In this document: positions 44,120-52,720 of the stretch, one piece after another
How positions within the stretch are numbered: the stretch's first letter is position 1
Layout: each line of letters starts with the position of its first letter
From: a bacterium
GTDB lineage: Bacteria > Actinomycetota > Acidimicrobiia > Acidimicrobiales > Bin134
Reading direction: 5' to 3'
Assembly: GCA_026705465.1 (NCBI GenBank)
Contig: JAPPAP010000040.1
Span: forward strand, 1-64,000
Length of the DNA stretch: 64,000 bases
Position numbers and translations under genes: made by a program
Notes under the pieces: model-generated
Told to the model about the DNA's origin: nothing
Database searches by the model: none
What the model saw: only the letters and a program-made list of their open reading frames with translations

Positions 44120-44935
44120 ATGTCCTCTGTAGACGATTTCGTACTGATCGACCATCCCCGGCCCGACATCGCGCTGGTCACGCTGAACCGGCCCGAGCGC
44201 ATGAACGCCATGGCCTTCGATGTGATGGTGCCCCTCGCTGAGGCCCTGCGGGATGTCAACAACGACAACGACATTCGGGCAGTCGTGGTCACCGGGGCCG
44301 GTCACGGATTCTGCTCCGGTGCCGACCTGGTGAGCGCGGGCCGGGTCCCCTACATCGATGGCCTTACTCCTTCAACGATCGCCCACCGGGCCGCTGATCG
44401 TCTTCACGAGGTCATCGAGCTGATCGGCGACCTGCACCAGCCGGTGATCGCGGCCATCAACGGTGCAGCCATTGGCGGGGGGATGTGCCTCGCTCTGGCC
44501 TGTGACATTCGCATCGCGTCCACCGAGGCCTACTTTCGGGCCGCTGGCATCAACAACGGACTCACTGCGGCCGAGCTGGGTCTCAGCTTCACCCTGCCAA
44601 GGGCGATCGGGTCGTCGCGTGCCTTCGAGATCATGCTCACCGGACGAGACGTCGATGCCGATGAAGCGTCCCGCATCGGCCTCGTGAGCGAGACGGTGCC
44701 GCCGGCCGACCTGCTGGAGCGTTGCTACGAGATCGGCACCGGCATCGCCGCCTTCAGCCGACCCGGCACTGAGCTCACCAAGCGGTTGCTCTGGTCCGGT
44801 CTGGAGGCGTCCAGCTACGCGGCCCACATGCGCTCGGAGATGAACGCCCAGTTGCTGGTGCGAATGACCACCCGCAACTTCGAAGAAGCCATCCTGGCCC
44901 GCTCCGAAAAGCGCCCCCCGGTATTCGAGGATTGA
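44120..44935 (+). CDS. enoyl-CoA hydratase/isomerase family protein
   Basis: A 271-residue crotonase-fold protein. TLNRPERMNAM near residue 25, the oxyanion-hole segments GHGFCSGADL and INGAAIGGGMCLALACDIRIAS, and LPRAIGSSRAFEIMLTGRDVDADEA are typical. The glutamate of AAELGLSF is the likely catalytic residue. The ATG at 44120 follows TACTGT by eight bases. It stands between tRNA-Thr and the XRE gene. The exact acyl-CoA substrate is unknown. Confidence 0.9.
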   Translation: MSSVDDFVLIDHPRPDIALVTLNRPERMNAMAFDVMVPLAEALRDVNNDNDIRAVVVTGAGHGFCSGADLVSAGRVPYIDGLTPSTIAHRAADRLHEVIELIGDLHQPVIAAINGAAIGGGMCLALACDIRIASTEAYFRAAGINNGLTAAELGLSFTLPRAIGSSRAFEIMLTGRDVDADEASRIGLVSETVPPADLLERCYEIGTGIAAFSRPGTELTKRLLWSGLEASSYAAHMRSEMNAQLLVRMTTRNFEEAILARSEKRPPVFED

Positions 44936-44969
44936 CCCTCTTATATATCTGTTCGGATATACTTATGGA
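44932..44969 (+). promoter_or_regulatory. promoter with palindromic operator for the XRE gene
   Basis: TTGACC (44932-44937) overlaps the end of the enoyl-CoA hydratase gene. TATACT (44958-44963) ends six bases before the ATG, a leaderless spacing; the -35/-10 gap is 20 bp. The inverted repeat TATATC-n6-GATATA (44944-44961) covers the spacer and -10, as expected for an autoregulatory operator. Confidence 0.6.
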
Positions 44970-45533
44970 ATGAATCCTGTTCGAGCCATTCGTGCGGTAG
45001 CGGGCATGACCCAGCGCCAATTGTCAGATTCTGCCGAGACATCCCAGCCGACGGTGGCGGCATATGAATCTGGAGCGAAGAGTCCTACGTGGCGCACGGT
45101 GGAGCGGTTGGCGAATTCAGTGGGCCTCGCTTGCTATCCGTTGGTCAGTACACCGCTGACGCGCGATCAAGAGAGAAGCATGTTCCTCCATGCTGCAATC
45201 GCAAAGGAGTTGAGGGTTCGTGGAGCTGAGGTAGTTGAGGTTGCCCAGCGAAACATCTCTCGGATGCGGTCGATGAACCCCCACGCATCTCCGCTCTTGG
45301 ATGAATGGGAGAAGATTCTCCAAGGGACTATCGATCAGATCGTTGGCCGAATGCTCGACCCGAGCGAACATGGTTGCGATCTTCGGCAAGTCACTCCGTT
45401 TGCCGGAGTGCTCACACCCGCACAACGCGCCGCCGCCTACAGGTCATTTCGATCCAACTACGACCCGTCAACCAGGCGCATGGGGAGCATGGTGAGGGCG
45501 GAGAGGCTGCCGTCGGCGGCAGAAGTGGTGTAG
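44970..45533 (+). CDS. XRE-family helix-turn-helix protein, probably acquired
   Basis: Residues 1-55 are an XRE DNA-binding domain: IRAVAGMTQRQLSDSAETSQPTVAAYESGAKSPTWRTVERLANSVGL. The remaining 130 residues are helical and unrecognised. Base composition is visibly AT-richer than the neighbours and codon choice is more even, which suggests transfer. The last 25 codons overlap the convergent lipoprotein gene by 76 bases, so the native C-terminus may have been replaced on insertion. No toxin partner is seen. The gene may be an antitoxin or phage-type regulator. Confidence 0.7.
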   Translation: MNPVRAIRAVAGMTQRQLSDSAETSQPTVAAYESGAKSPTWRTVERLANSVGLACYPLVSTPLTRDQERSMFLHAAIAKELRVRGAEVVEVAQRNISRMRSMNPHASPLLDEWEKILQGTIDQIVGRMLDPSEHGCDLRQVTPFAGVLTPAQRAAAYRSFRSNYDPSTRRMGSMVRAERLPSAAEVV

Positions 45534-46258
45534 CCCACCAGGATCGCCCAGTCGCCGGAGGCGGGGCGCTGATCGAAGGGCAGTTGGGTTTCAAAGGGAT
45601 GGTTCACGCCGAGCGCCCCGCCATCGGCGATGGCCATTCCCAACAGGCCGTCTTGGTCTTCTACTTGGAACACGATCGTGCCCTCGAAGCCATTGCCTTC
45701 GCCCCGCACCAACGTGCCGCCGGCCAGCAATTCCCCGACGGCAGGAGAATCGACCACAATGTCCGGGGAGCGAGCACTGAGAACTATCCAGGCAGTGGAT
45801 CCGTCGTCGAGTTGAACCTGCTGCATATGGATGGTGGTGGCCAACCCGAACGGCGAGCCGTCCTCGGCAATCCCGGGCAGCTCGGCGGTGGCGTTCATTT
45901 CGGATTGGACAGCCGGTCGTGGTACGGCGGCCCTGTCTCCGCGGGCCACATGCTGAGCGAAACCCGCCGCCGCCTCATCTGGGGTGCGCGGCCACGCTTC
46001 AGGCTCGAAGGTGGGCCAAACCAGTACCTCTGGCAACGGGGGAGGAGTTGGCTCGGGCGGCACCGTCAGCGTCGGTGTGGCCGTCGGTGTCGGTGTGGCG
46101 AGCACCGGTGTCGGCGACTCCGTGGAAGGGGCAACGGTTGGTATCTCGTCCAGGTCCACGGTTTCAACGATGACTGCCTCGGGTTCATCAGAGCTATCGC
46201 CACAGCCTGCGATTACGAGGGCAGCCGTCAACAGGCCAGCCCAAATCCGTGGGATCAC
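45458..46258 (-). CDS. secreted lipoprotein with Pro/Thr-rich linker
   Basis: A 266-residue predicted lipoprotein: signal peptide with lipobox LVIAGC and the acylated cysteine at 19. Residues about 42-75 are a Thr/Pro-rich linker (SPTPVLATPTPTATPTLTV). The C-terminal domain of about 180 residues is unrecognised; VQLDDGSTAWIVLSARS and FEGTIVFQVEDQDGLLGMAIADGG are beta-rich. It is anchored outside the membrane. The GTG start has TAGTGT six bases upstream. The 3' end overlaps the XRE gene. Confidence 0.82.
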   Translation of the reverse strand: MIPRIWAGLLTAALVIAGCGDSSDEPEAVIVETVDLDEIPTVAPSTESPTPVLATPTPTATPTLTVPPEPTPPPLPEVLVWPTFEPEAWPRTPDEAAAGFAQHVARGDRAAVPRPAVQSEMNATAELPGIAEDGSPFGLATTIHMQQVQLDDGSTAWIVLSARSPDIVVDSPAVGELLAGGTLVRGEGNGFEGTIVFQVEDQDGLLGMAIADGGALGVNHPFETQLPFDQRPASGDWAILVGYTTSAADGSLSALTMLPMRLVDGS

Positions 46259-46283
46259 GCTCGAACACTATCCTGAGCTACCC
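46259..46283. promoter_or_regulatory. overlapping divergent -10 boxes
   Basis: Only 25 bp separate the lipoprotein GTG and amidohydrolase ATG. TAGTGT (46270-46265, minus) lies six bases before the first and TATCCT (46269-46274, plus) nine bases before the second; the two boxes share two bases, so the promoters should exclude each other. Confidence 0.5.
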
Positions 46284-47399
46284 ATGCTTCCCGCCGACGT
46301 CAAGCCCATATCGGTTGACGATCACGTCATCGAACCGCCCCATCTGTGGCAGAGCCGGCTGCCCGCTGCCTATCGGGAACGCGGCCCCCGGGTTGTCGAG
46401 TTGGAAGATGGCAGCGAGGCGTGGCTGTACGAAGACCAAGTGATCCAAACCGTGCGGGGCAACACCCGCACCCTGCCCGGTTTTGACGACGATCCGCTCG
46501 GCGTGGCCAGATTCAGCGAGATGCGGCCTGGTTGCTACGAACCCGGCGCTCGCCTCGACGACATGGACCTCGATGGCATCTGGGCCCAAGTCAACTTTCC
46601 CGACTTCAGCCGGTTCGCCGGCCACAGGTTCGTGGTCAGCCGAGACTTCGATCTGGCCTTGCTATGTGTGCAGGCCTACAACGACTTCATTCTGGAGGAG
46701 TGGTGCGCCACCGATCCGAAACGGCTCATCCCATTGATTGTGGTGCCGCTATGGGACCCGGCCGCTGCGGCCGCCGAGGTGCGTCGCACCGCGACAATGG
46801 GGGCTCGGGCGGTGGCCTTCTCTGAGAATCCCACCACGCTGGGGCTTCCTTCGGTCTATACCGACCATTGGGAGCCGCTGTGGGATGCAGTGGCCGAAAC
46901 CGGCCTTGTGGTGTGCCTGCACATCGGCTCGTCGTCCAAGCTCATCAAGTCGTCCGACGATGCCCCCGGGTGCACCGTGCTGCCTTATGTGGGGGCCAAC
47001 TCCATGATCGCCTGCTCCGACTGGCTGTTCTCCGGCATTTTGGACCGCCACCGCTCCATCAAGGTGGCGTTCTCCGAAGGCGGCGCCGGCTGGGCGCCTT
47101 ACCTGCTTGAGCAATCCAGTGACGTATTCGACAATTTCCGGGTACAACTCGTCGCCCAACGCCCTCCACGAGAAACTTTCGCCGAGCACATGACCGTGTG
47201 CATGCTGCGCGATGACACCGCCATCGCCGCCCTCGACGTGATCGGCGAGGACAACATCACCTGGGAGTCCGACTACCCTCACGAGTCCACTCTCTTCCCC
47301 AACAGCATGGAATCCCTCAAGCACACCACCGCCCCCATGTCCGAGGACGCCGCTCGCAAGTTCGCCGAGACCAACGCCCGCCGACTGTTCAAGATTTAG
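46284..47399 (+). CDS. amidohydrolase-family metal-dependent hydrolase
   Basis: A third amidohydrolase-2 protein, 371 residues. ISVDDHVIEPPHLWQSRLP at the start, GLVVCLHIGSSSK in the middle, and ITWESDYPHESTLFP near residue 330 give the metal-site motifs. The ATG at 46284 begins the homologous part; the frame stays open 100 codons upstream antisense to the lipoprotein, which is a shadow. Close in kind to the proteins at 22072 and 25494. Confidence 0.86.
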   Translation: MLPADVKPISVDDHVIEPPHLWQSRLPAAYRERGPRVVELEDGSEAWLYEDQVIQTVRGNTRTLPGFDDDPLGVARFSEMRPGCYEPGARLDDMDLDGIWAQVNFPDFSRFAGHRFVVSRDFDLALLCVQAYNDFILEEWCATDPKRLIPLIVVPLWDPAAAAAEVRRTATMGARAVAFSENPTTLGLPSVYTDHWEPLWDAVAETGLVVCLHIGSSSKLIKSSDDAPGCTVLPYVGANSMIACSDWLFSGILDRHRSIKVAFSEGGAGWAPYLLEQSSDVFDNFRVQLVAQRPPRETFAEHMTVCMLRDDTAIAALDVIGEDNITWESDYPHESTLFPNSMESLKHTTAPMSEDAARKFAETNARRLFKI

Positions 47400-47424
47400 G
47401 GGCCGTTCCCCGAAGGGTGCTGGC

Positions 47425-48237
47425 CTATTTCTTGTCGGGCTCGCGCCCGAAGCGCTCCATTGACTTCTCGAACGCGGCCAGCGTGGAATAGACCGCCACC
47501 CGGTCGAACTGGCGCTGAATGTGCCGGTCGGTCACATCGGCGTGGACGTCCACCGCCATCTTGGCCAGTCCCACTGCCTCGGTGGGCAGCGACATCAGAT
47601 GCCGGCAGAACGCGTACACCTCGTTCATCAAGGATTCCGCCGGGTACACCTCATGAATCAGCCCGATCGATTTGGCCTGTTCGGCATCGATCTCCATGGT
47701 GGCCATCGCCATCCACTTGGCCCAGCTCGGCCCGATCAGCCGGGTCAGCCTGCTGGTTCCCCCGCTGCCGGCAATGCCCCCGAGCTTGACCTCGGGCAAT
47801 GCGAACGAGGCTTCCGGGGTGCAGAACCGGAAGTCCACCGACCCGGACATCTCCACCCCCGCCCCCAGGCATCGCCCCTGGATGGCCATGATCACCGGCT
47901 TCTCCACCGCCTCCATCTCGTCGTAGAGCAGGTGGTGGCTGCGGTAGTCCCGCCGGAAGTTCCATCCCGGGTGCTGGTCCATGGTCTCGGGGTCTCCCGG
48001 CCGGTTTCCCGCCGGACTGGAGATGTCCTGCCCCGCGGTGAAGTAGCGGCCCTTGGCGGTGATCACCATGCAGCGCAGATCGTCGCGGTCGCCCAGCGCC
48101 ATCACCGCCTCCCATAGCGACGCGGTCATGTCGTGGCTGATGGCATTCAGCTTGTCGGGGCGGTCAAGGGTGACGGTGATGATGCCGTCGTCGATTTCGA
48201 TGACGGCGTTGGGGTGGCCAGCTGGATCGTCAGCCAT
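47425..48237 (-). CDS. enoyl-CoA hydratase/isomerase family protein
   Basis: A 270-residue crotonase-fold protein: TVTLDRPDKLNAI, GRYFTAGQDI, IQGRCLGAGVEMSGSVDFRFCTPEASFALPEVKLGG with the usual Glu, and RLIGPSWAKWMAMA. It is the last gene of a minus-strand operon with two luciferase-like monooxygenases; ATG at 48237 lies nine bases after the upstream stop. It probably hydrates an acyl-CoA formed downstream of their oxidation. Confidence 0.9.
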   Translation of the reverse strand: MADDPAGHPNAVIEIDDGIITVTLDRPDKLNAISHDMTASLWEAVMALGDRDDLRCMVITAKGRYFTAGQDISSPAGNRPGDPETMDQHPGWNFRRDYRSHHLLYDEMEAVEKPVIMAIQGRCLGAGVEMSGSVDFRFCTPEASFALPEVKLGGIAGSGGTSRLTRLIGPSWAKWMAMATMEIDAEQAKSIGLIHEVYPAESLMNEVYAFCRHLMSLPTEAVGLAKMAVDVHADVTDRHIQRQFDRVAVYSTLAAFEKSMERFGREPDKK

Positions 48238-48246
48238 GGCTCAACC

Positions 48247-49374
48247 CTAGGCGGCAGCCTCGCGCAGGCGGGTGGTGCGGTGCACCGGATCGGTGTCGAT
48301 CTTGGGGATCACGTGCTCGCCCAACAGCTCGATCATCTTGAGATCGTCGGCCCGCTCGGCCGAGCCCAAGCCGAACACCAGTTGGTCGGCCCCCGCATCA
48401 GCCCACGCCTGGGCGCCCTTTAGCGCCTGGTCGGGATTGCCCATCACTGCGCCGGGTTGGCCGATCATGGCCTGGGCCTCCTCGATGGGGGGCATGGGGA
48501 TGGTCTGGGGCCAGGGCGGCACCCACTCGGGGCGGGGGAAGGTGTCGTGATAGCGGAATACGTTGGACTGGAGGTAGGTCATCGACGACCGCATGATGGC
48601 TTCCACAGCTTCCTCGGTGGTCTCTGCCACAAACGCTCCGCTGGTCACCATGATGTTGTCGTTCACGAACGACCCCACCGGCTCAGCGTTCACGATTTCC
48701 TTCTTGTAGGCCTCCAGCACTGGGGCCAACTCAGCGAGTTCCCCCACCGAGAAGCCGAGGACGCCGAGGCCCTTGCGGGCGGCCATGGCGTAGCTGGTGG
48801 TGTTGCCCGCGGCGTACCACATGGCCGGATGACCCTTGCCCCACGGCTTGGGCAGCACCTTGCGGGGCGGCAGCGACCAGAACTTGCCCTCGTAGCCCTC
48901 GTAGGTTTCCTGAGTCCACATCTTGGCGAACTCGCCGATCACGTCCTCCCAGATCTCCTTGGTGGCCGAGGTATCGGTGATTCCCTCCTTGTGCAGAAAG
49001 CCCAGGATCTCGTGGCTGCCCGCCCCTCGGCCGGTGCCGAACTCGAATCGGCCTCCAGAGAGGTGGTCGAGCATGGCTACCCGCTCGGCCACCTTGGCCG
49101 GGTGGTTCACCTGGGGCAGCGGGTTGAAGATGCCCGAGCCGATGTGGATCCGCTCGGTGGCGTGGGCCAGATAGCCGGCCACCGCATCGTTGGCCGATAG
49201 ATGGGAGTACTCGTCGAGAAAGTGGTGCTCGGTGAGCCACACATACTTGAACCCGGCCTTGTCGGCCGCGATCACCAGCTCCAACTCTTCCATCAGCGCC
49301 TTGTGCTCGGCTTCGGGATCGCCCTCCCGGCGAAATTGGGGCACGTAGCCCTGGATGAAGACTCCAAACTCCAT
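48247..49374 (-). CDS. luciferase-like flavin-dependent monooxygenase, copy 1
   Basis: A 375-residue TIM-barrel protein of the luciferase-like (LLM) group. MEFGVFIQGYVPQ, VWLTEHHFLDEYSH, NHPAKVAERVAMLDHLSGGRFEFGTGRGAGSHE and the flavin-binding middle are typical. It uses FMNH2 or F420H2; the sequence alone does not decide. It is the partner of a tandem copy of identical length (49421-50548). The two share long identical stretches and an identical ribosome binding leader (GAGGCCGACATG). Confidence 0.92.
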   Translation of the reverse strand: MEFGVFIQGYVPQFRREGDPEAEHKALMEELELVIAADKAGFKYVWLTEHHFLDEYSHLSANDAVAGYLAHATERIHIGSGIFNPLPQVNHPAKVAERVAMLDHLSGGRFEFGTGRGAGSHEILGFLHKEGITDTSATKEIWEDVIGEFAKMWTQETYEGYEGKFWSLPPRKVLPKPWGKGHPAMWYAAGNTTSYAMAARKGLGVLGFSVGELAELAPVLEAYKKEIVNAEPVGSFVNDNIMVTSGAFVAETTEEAVEAIMRSSMTYLQSNVFRYHDTFPRPEWVPPWPQTIPMPPIEEAQAMIGQPGAVMGNPDQALKGAQAWADAGADQLVFGLGSAERADDLKMIELLGEHVIPKIDTDPVHRTTRLREAAA

Positions 49375-49420
49375 GTCGGCCTCTTTTCTGGGTGCTTTCG
49401 GTTGTTCCTTCTCGGTAGTG

Positions 49421-50548
49421 CTAGGCAGCGTTCTCGCGCAGGCGAGTAGTGCGGTGCACCGGATCGGTGTCGATCTTGGGGATCACGTACTTGCCCAACA
49501 ACTCGATGGTCTTGAGGTCGTCGGCCCGCTCGCTGGAGCCCATACCGAACACCAGTTGGTCGGCCCCTGCGTCGGCCCACTGCTGGGCGCCTTTGAGAGC
49601 TTGGTCGGGGTCGCCCATCACACTGCCCGGTTGACCGACATTGGCCCACAGCTCATCAGCGGTCGGCATGGGGATGGTCTGGGGCCACGGCGGCACCCAT
49701 TCGGGGCGAGGGAAGGTGTCGTGGTAGCGGAACACGTTGGACTGGAGATAGGTCATCGACGACCGCAGTGCATGGTCCACCGCCCCCTGATCGGTTTCAG
49801 CCACGAACGCCCCGGTGGTCACCATGAGGTTGTCGTTAACGAATGCCCCCACCGGCTCGGCGTTGACGATGTCGCGCTTGTAGGCCTCCAGCACTGGGGC
49901 CAATTCGTCGAGGGCCCCTACCGAGAAGCCGAGCACGCCGAGGCCTTTGCGGGCGGCCATGGCGTAGCTGGTCACGTTGCCCGCGGCGTACCACATGGCC
50001 GGGTGCCCCTTGCCCCATGGCTTGGGCAGCACCTTGCGGGGTGGCAGCGACCAGAACTTGCCCTCGTAGCCCTCGTAGGTGTCTTGGGTCCACATTTTGG
50101 CGAACTCGCCGATCACGTCCTCCCAGATCTCTTTGGTATGGGAGGTGTCGGTGATGCCCTCCCGGTGCAGGAACCCCAGGATCTCGTGGCTGCCGGCGCC
50201 CCGGCCGGTGCCGAACTCGAACCGGCCGCCAGAGAGGTGGTCGAGCATGGCCACCCGCTCGGCCACCTTGGCCGGGTGGTTCACCTGGGGCAGCGGGTTG
50301 AAGATGCCCGAGCCGATGTGAATGCGCTCGGTGGCGTGGGCCAGATAGCCGGCGATGGCGTCGTTGGCCGACATGTGGGAGTACTCGTCGAGGAAGTGGT
50401 GCTCGGGCAGCCACACGTACTTGAACCCGGCCTTGTCGGCCGCGATGACCAGCTCCAATTCCTCCATGAATGCGGTGTGCTCGGCATCGGGGTCGACGTC
50501 CCGGCGATGCTGGGGCACGTATCCCTGGATGAAAAGTCCAAACTCCAT
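49421..50548 (-). CDS. luciferase-like flavin-dependent monooxygenase, copy 2
   Basis: The upstream paralog, also 375 residues. It differs from copy 1 mainly near residues 14-27, 205-270 and 300-320; TEHHFLDEYSH is PEHHFLDEYSH here. The ATG at 50548 is preceded by AGAGG; the frame is open to 50713 without homology. It is the first gene of the LLM-LLM-enoyl-CoA hydratase operon and diverges from the hydrolase operon at 50757. The copies may act on related substrates or as two subunits. Confidence 0.92.
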   Translation of the reverse strand: MEFGLFIQGYVPQHRRDVDPDAEHTAFMEELELVIAADKAGFKYVWLPEHHFLDEYSHMSANDAIAGYLAHATERIHIGSGIFNPLPQVNHPAKVAERVAMLDHLSGGRFEFGTGRGAGSHEILGFLHREGITDTSHTKEIWEDVIGEFAKMWTQDTYEGYEGKFWSLPPRKVLPKPWGKGHPAMWYAAGNVTSYAMAARKGLGVLGFSVGALDELAPVLEAYKRDIVNAEPVGAFVNDNLMVTTGAFVAETDQGAVDHALRSSMTYLQSNVFRYHDTFPRPEWVPPWPQTIPMPTADELWANVGQPGSVMGDPDQALKGAQQWADAGADQLVFGMGSSERADDLKTIELLGKYVIPKIDTDPVHRTTRLRENAA

Positions 50549-50756
50549 GTCGGCCTCTCTATCGGTTTTCGGCTGATATTTCCTAGCATCTCGCCCGCTG
50601 TAGGGCATAGTGGTCCGTCTGTGAATTGGCAGGTGCGGATCGCGACGGCAGCGGCGTTCCTCGCAAGGCGCACCGACGCAGCCATACCCGGAGCGTACGG
50701 CAAGGAGGAGCAACGCCGCGAGGGGCGTCGATGCCTAGCAGGACGCCCTGACCAAT

Positions 50757-51767
50757 TTGCAGACGGACCACTTCGTGCGCAAGCGAATAGGCTTCCGGGC
50801 CGTGCCTCCCATCCGTCCCGATCAGCCCCCCACTCCGCCCGCCGATGCCTTTGCCATCCACCGGGCCCCGGTCGATGGCGACCTGTCGCTGGCCTACATC
50901 CGCGAGGGGGAGGGGGGCTACCCCCTGGTGCTGGTTCACGGCTACCCCGAGACCAAGCGCATCTGGTGGCGCAACATCATCCCGCTGGCCGAGGCCGGCT
51001 ACGAGGTGATCGTGCCCGACCTGCGGGGCTACGGCGACTCCGATCTGTCCGACAACGACCAGTACGACCTGGTGCTGTACTCCCGGGACATCCACACCCT
51101 GGTCCACGATGTGCTCGGCCACCAGCGGGTCGGACTGTTGGGCGGCGACGTGGGTGGCGCGGTGATCGTCGACATGGCCAACCGCTGGCCCGAGTTCGCC
51201 GAGCGGATGGTGTTCTTCAATACCGTGGCCCCCTTCATCGTCGACCAGGTGGACTGGTACACCGAGAGGGGCCTGTCGCTGAACCCACTGCCGCACGGCC
51301 CTACCGGCGACTACCGCATCCGTCAGGGCCGCGACCCCGACCAGCTCCGGGCCGATCTCGATACCCCCGAGCGCTGCCGCCGCTATGTCCGCGACTGCTA
51401 CGAGCACCGGCTGTGGGCCTCCCAGTACTCCTTCGAGGAAGACGATATCGATTTCATGACCGAGCCGTTTGCCGACCTGGAGCGACTGGCCGCGGGCTGG
51501 TCGGTGTACCAGCTGGAGTACGGCCGGCCCATGACCGAGCCGCCCATGATGGGCATGCAAGTGCAGGCACCCACGCTCATCCTCTATGGCCCCGACGACC
51601 AGGTGGTTCCCAAGGACTTCCCCAAACGCTGCGAGATTGCCTTCGCCAACCGGGTGGGGCCGGTGGTGATCCCCGAGTGCGGCCATTTCCTCCAGTGGGA
51701 GCGGGCCGACGTGTTCAACGAGCTGGTGAAGTACTTCTACGCCGATTTGAAGGAGGGAGGCGGCTGA
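50757..51767 (+). CDS. alpha/beta hydrolase, epoxide hydrolase/dehalogenase-like
   Basis: This 336-residue alpha/beta-fold enzyme has the oxyanion motif HGYPETKRIWWR, the nucleophile elbow GGDVGG with D131, ILYGPDDQV and the catalytic histidine in ECGHFLQWE. An aspartate nucleophile and HGYPE point to the epoxide hydrolase/haloacetate dehalogenase group. The TTG at 50757 is tentative; GTG codons at 50775 and 50802 are alternatives. The next gene starts at the stop (TGATG). Confidence 0.85.
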   Translation: MQTDHFVRKRIGFRAVPPIRPDQPPTPPADAFAIHRAPVDGDLSLAYIREGEGGYPLVLVHGYPETKRIWWRNIIPLAEAGYEVIVPDLRGYGDSDLSDNDQYDLVLYSRDIHTLVHDVLGHQRVGLLGGDVGGAVIVDMANRWPEFAERMVFFNTVAPFIVDQVDWYTERGLSLNPLPHGPTGDYRIRQGRDPDQLRADLDTPERCRRYVRDCYEHRLWASQYSFEEDDIDFMTEPFADLERLAAGWSVYQLEYGRPMTEPPMMGMQVQAPTLILYGPDDQVVPKDFPKRCEIAFANRVGPVVIPECGHFLQWERADVFNELVKYFYADLKEGGG

Positions 51768-52720
51768 TGCACCTCAATGAGTTCGCCTCCACTGCCGAGC
51801 CGCTGGACATGACGGTGACCGCTGAGTTCGAGAGCCTGTGTACCAGCGCGGCCGACCTCGGCATCGCCCACGGCTCCGACACCTCCTACGTGTCCCGAAA
51901 CATCGTGGCCCGCCACCATCGATTTCACTTCTCGGAGTGGGGCAATGCCGACAACCAAACTGTGTTGCTGCTCCACGGCGGCAACCAGTCGTGTCACTCC
52001 TGGGACTTGGTCAGCTTGGCGCTGGCCGACCGCTACCACGTGCTGGCCCTCGACCAGAGGGGCCACGGCGACAGCGAGTGGGCCCGCGACGCCGACTACT
52101 CCTCCGGAGCCATGGCCGCAGACGCCGCCGCCTTCTGTGAGGCGCTCGGGGTGGCCGATCCCATCGTGATGGGCCACTCCATGGGCGGCATGAACACCAT
52201 GCGCCTCACCCTCGAGCACCCCGAACTGGCCAAGGCCATCGTGCTGGTGGACATCGGACCCGAGATCTCCGAGGTGGGGACTGAGGTGATCCGCACGTTC
52301 GTAACCGAGAACCGGGAGTTCAAGGACCTCAACGACTTCGTGGCCGCGGTGCAGAAGTACGACCCCTACCGCAGCCGGGAGCACATCGAGCGCACCGTCA
52401 AGTACAACCTGCTCCAGCGGGTCGACGGCACCTACATCTCCAAAGTGGACCACGGCCCCCGGCTGGCCCACGGCGCCGAGCACCGCCGGGCTGGCGACCG
52501 CTTCACCCTGGAGGAAGCCGAGCGCATCGCCCAGCCGGTGCTGCTGGTGCGGGGGGCCGATTCCTGGGTGCTCACCGCCGAGGCCGCCGAGCGATTCGCC
52601 GACGCCTTGCCCAACGGCCAGTTGGTGACCGTGCCCGATTGCAGCCACAACGTCCACGGCCAGAACACCCCCGGCTTCCTCGCCGCGGTGGAGCCGTTCT
52701 TGACAAGGTTTGCGTCATGA
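51767..52720 (+). CDS. alpha/beta hydrolase with serine nucleophile
   Basis: A 317-residue hydrolase: VLLLHGGNQSCHSWD, LDQRGHGDSEW, the elbow GHSMGGMNT with serine, LLVRGADSWVL with the acid, and the histidine in PDCSHNVHG. It differs from its upstream neighbour by having Ser rather than Asp. ATG at 51767 has GGAGGG upstream. It could cleave an ester or a C-C bond after ring oxidation. A much longer open frame continues upstream but is antisense to the LLM genes. Confidence 0.9.
   Translation: MHLNEFASTAEPLDMTVTAEFESLCTSAADLGIAHGSDTSYVSRNIVARHHRFHFSEWGNADNQTVLLLHGGNQSCHSWDLVSLALADRYHVLALDQRGHGDSEWARDADYSSGAMAADAAAFCEALGVADPIVMGHSMGGMNTMRLTLEHPELAKAIVLVDIGPEISEVGTEVIRTFVTENREFKDLNDFVAAVQKYDPYRSREHIERTVKYNLLQRVDGTYISKVDHGPRLAHGAEHRRAGDRFTLEEAERIAQPVLLVRGADSWVLTAEAAERFADALPNGQLVTVPDCSHNVHGQNTPGFLAAVEPFLTRFAS

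Noticed and set aside
45984..46283. 100-codon N-terminal extension of the amidohydrolase
   Set aside because: Antisense to the lipoprotein gene and rich in Gly/Val/Ser repeats that mirror the Thr/Pro linker; homology starts at the ATG at 46284.
49355..51766. A plus-strand frame open for about 800 codons upstream of the hydrolase at 51767
   Set aside because: It lies antisense to two well-recognised monooxygenase genes and has no family motif; GC-rich antisense frames stay open by composition.
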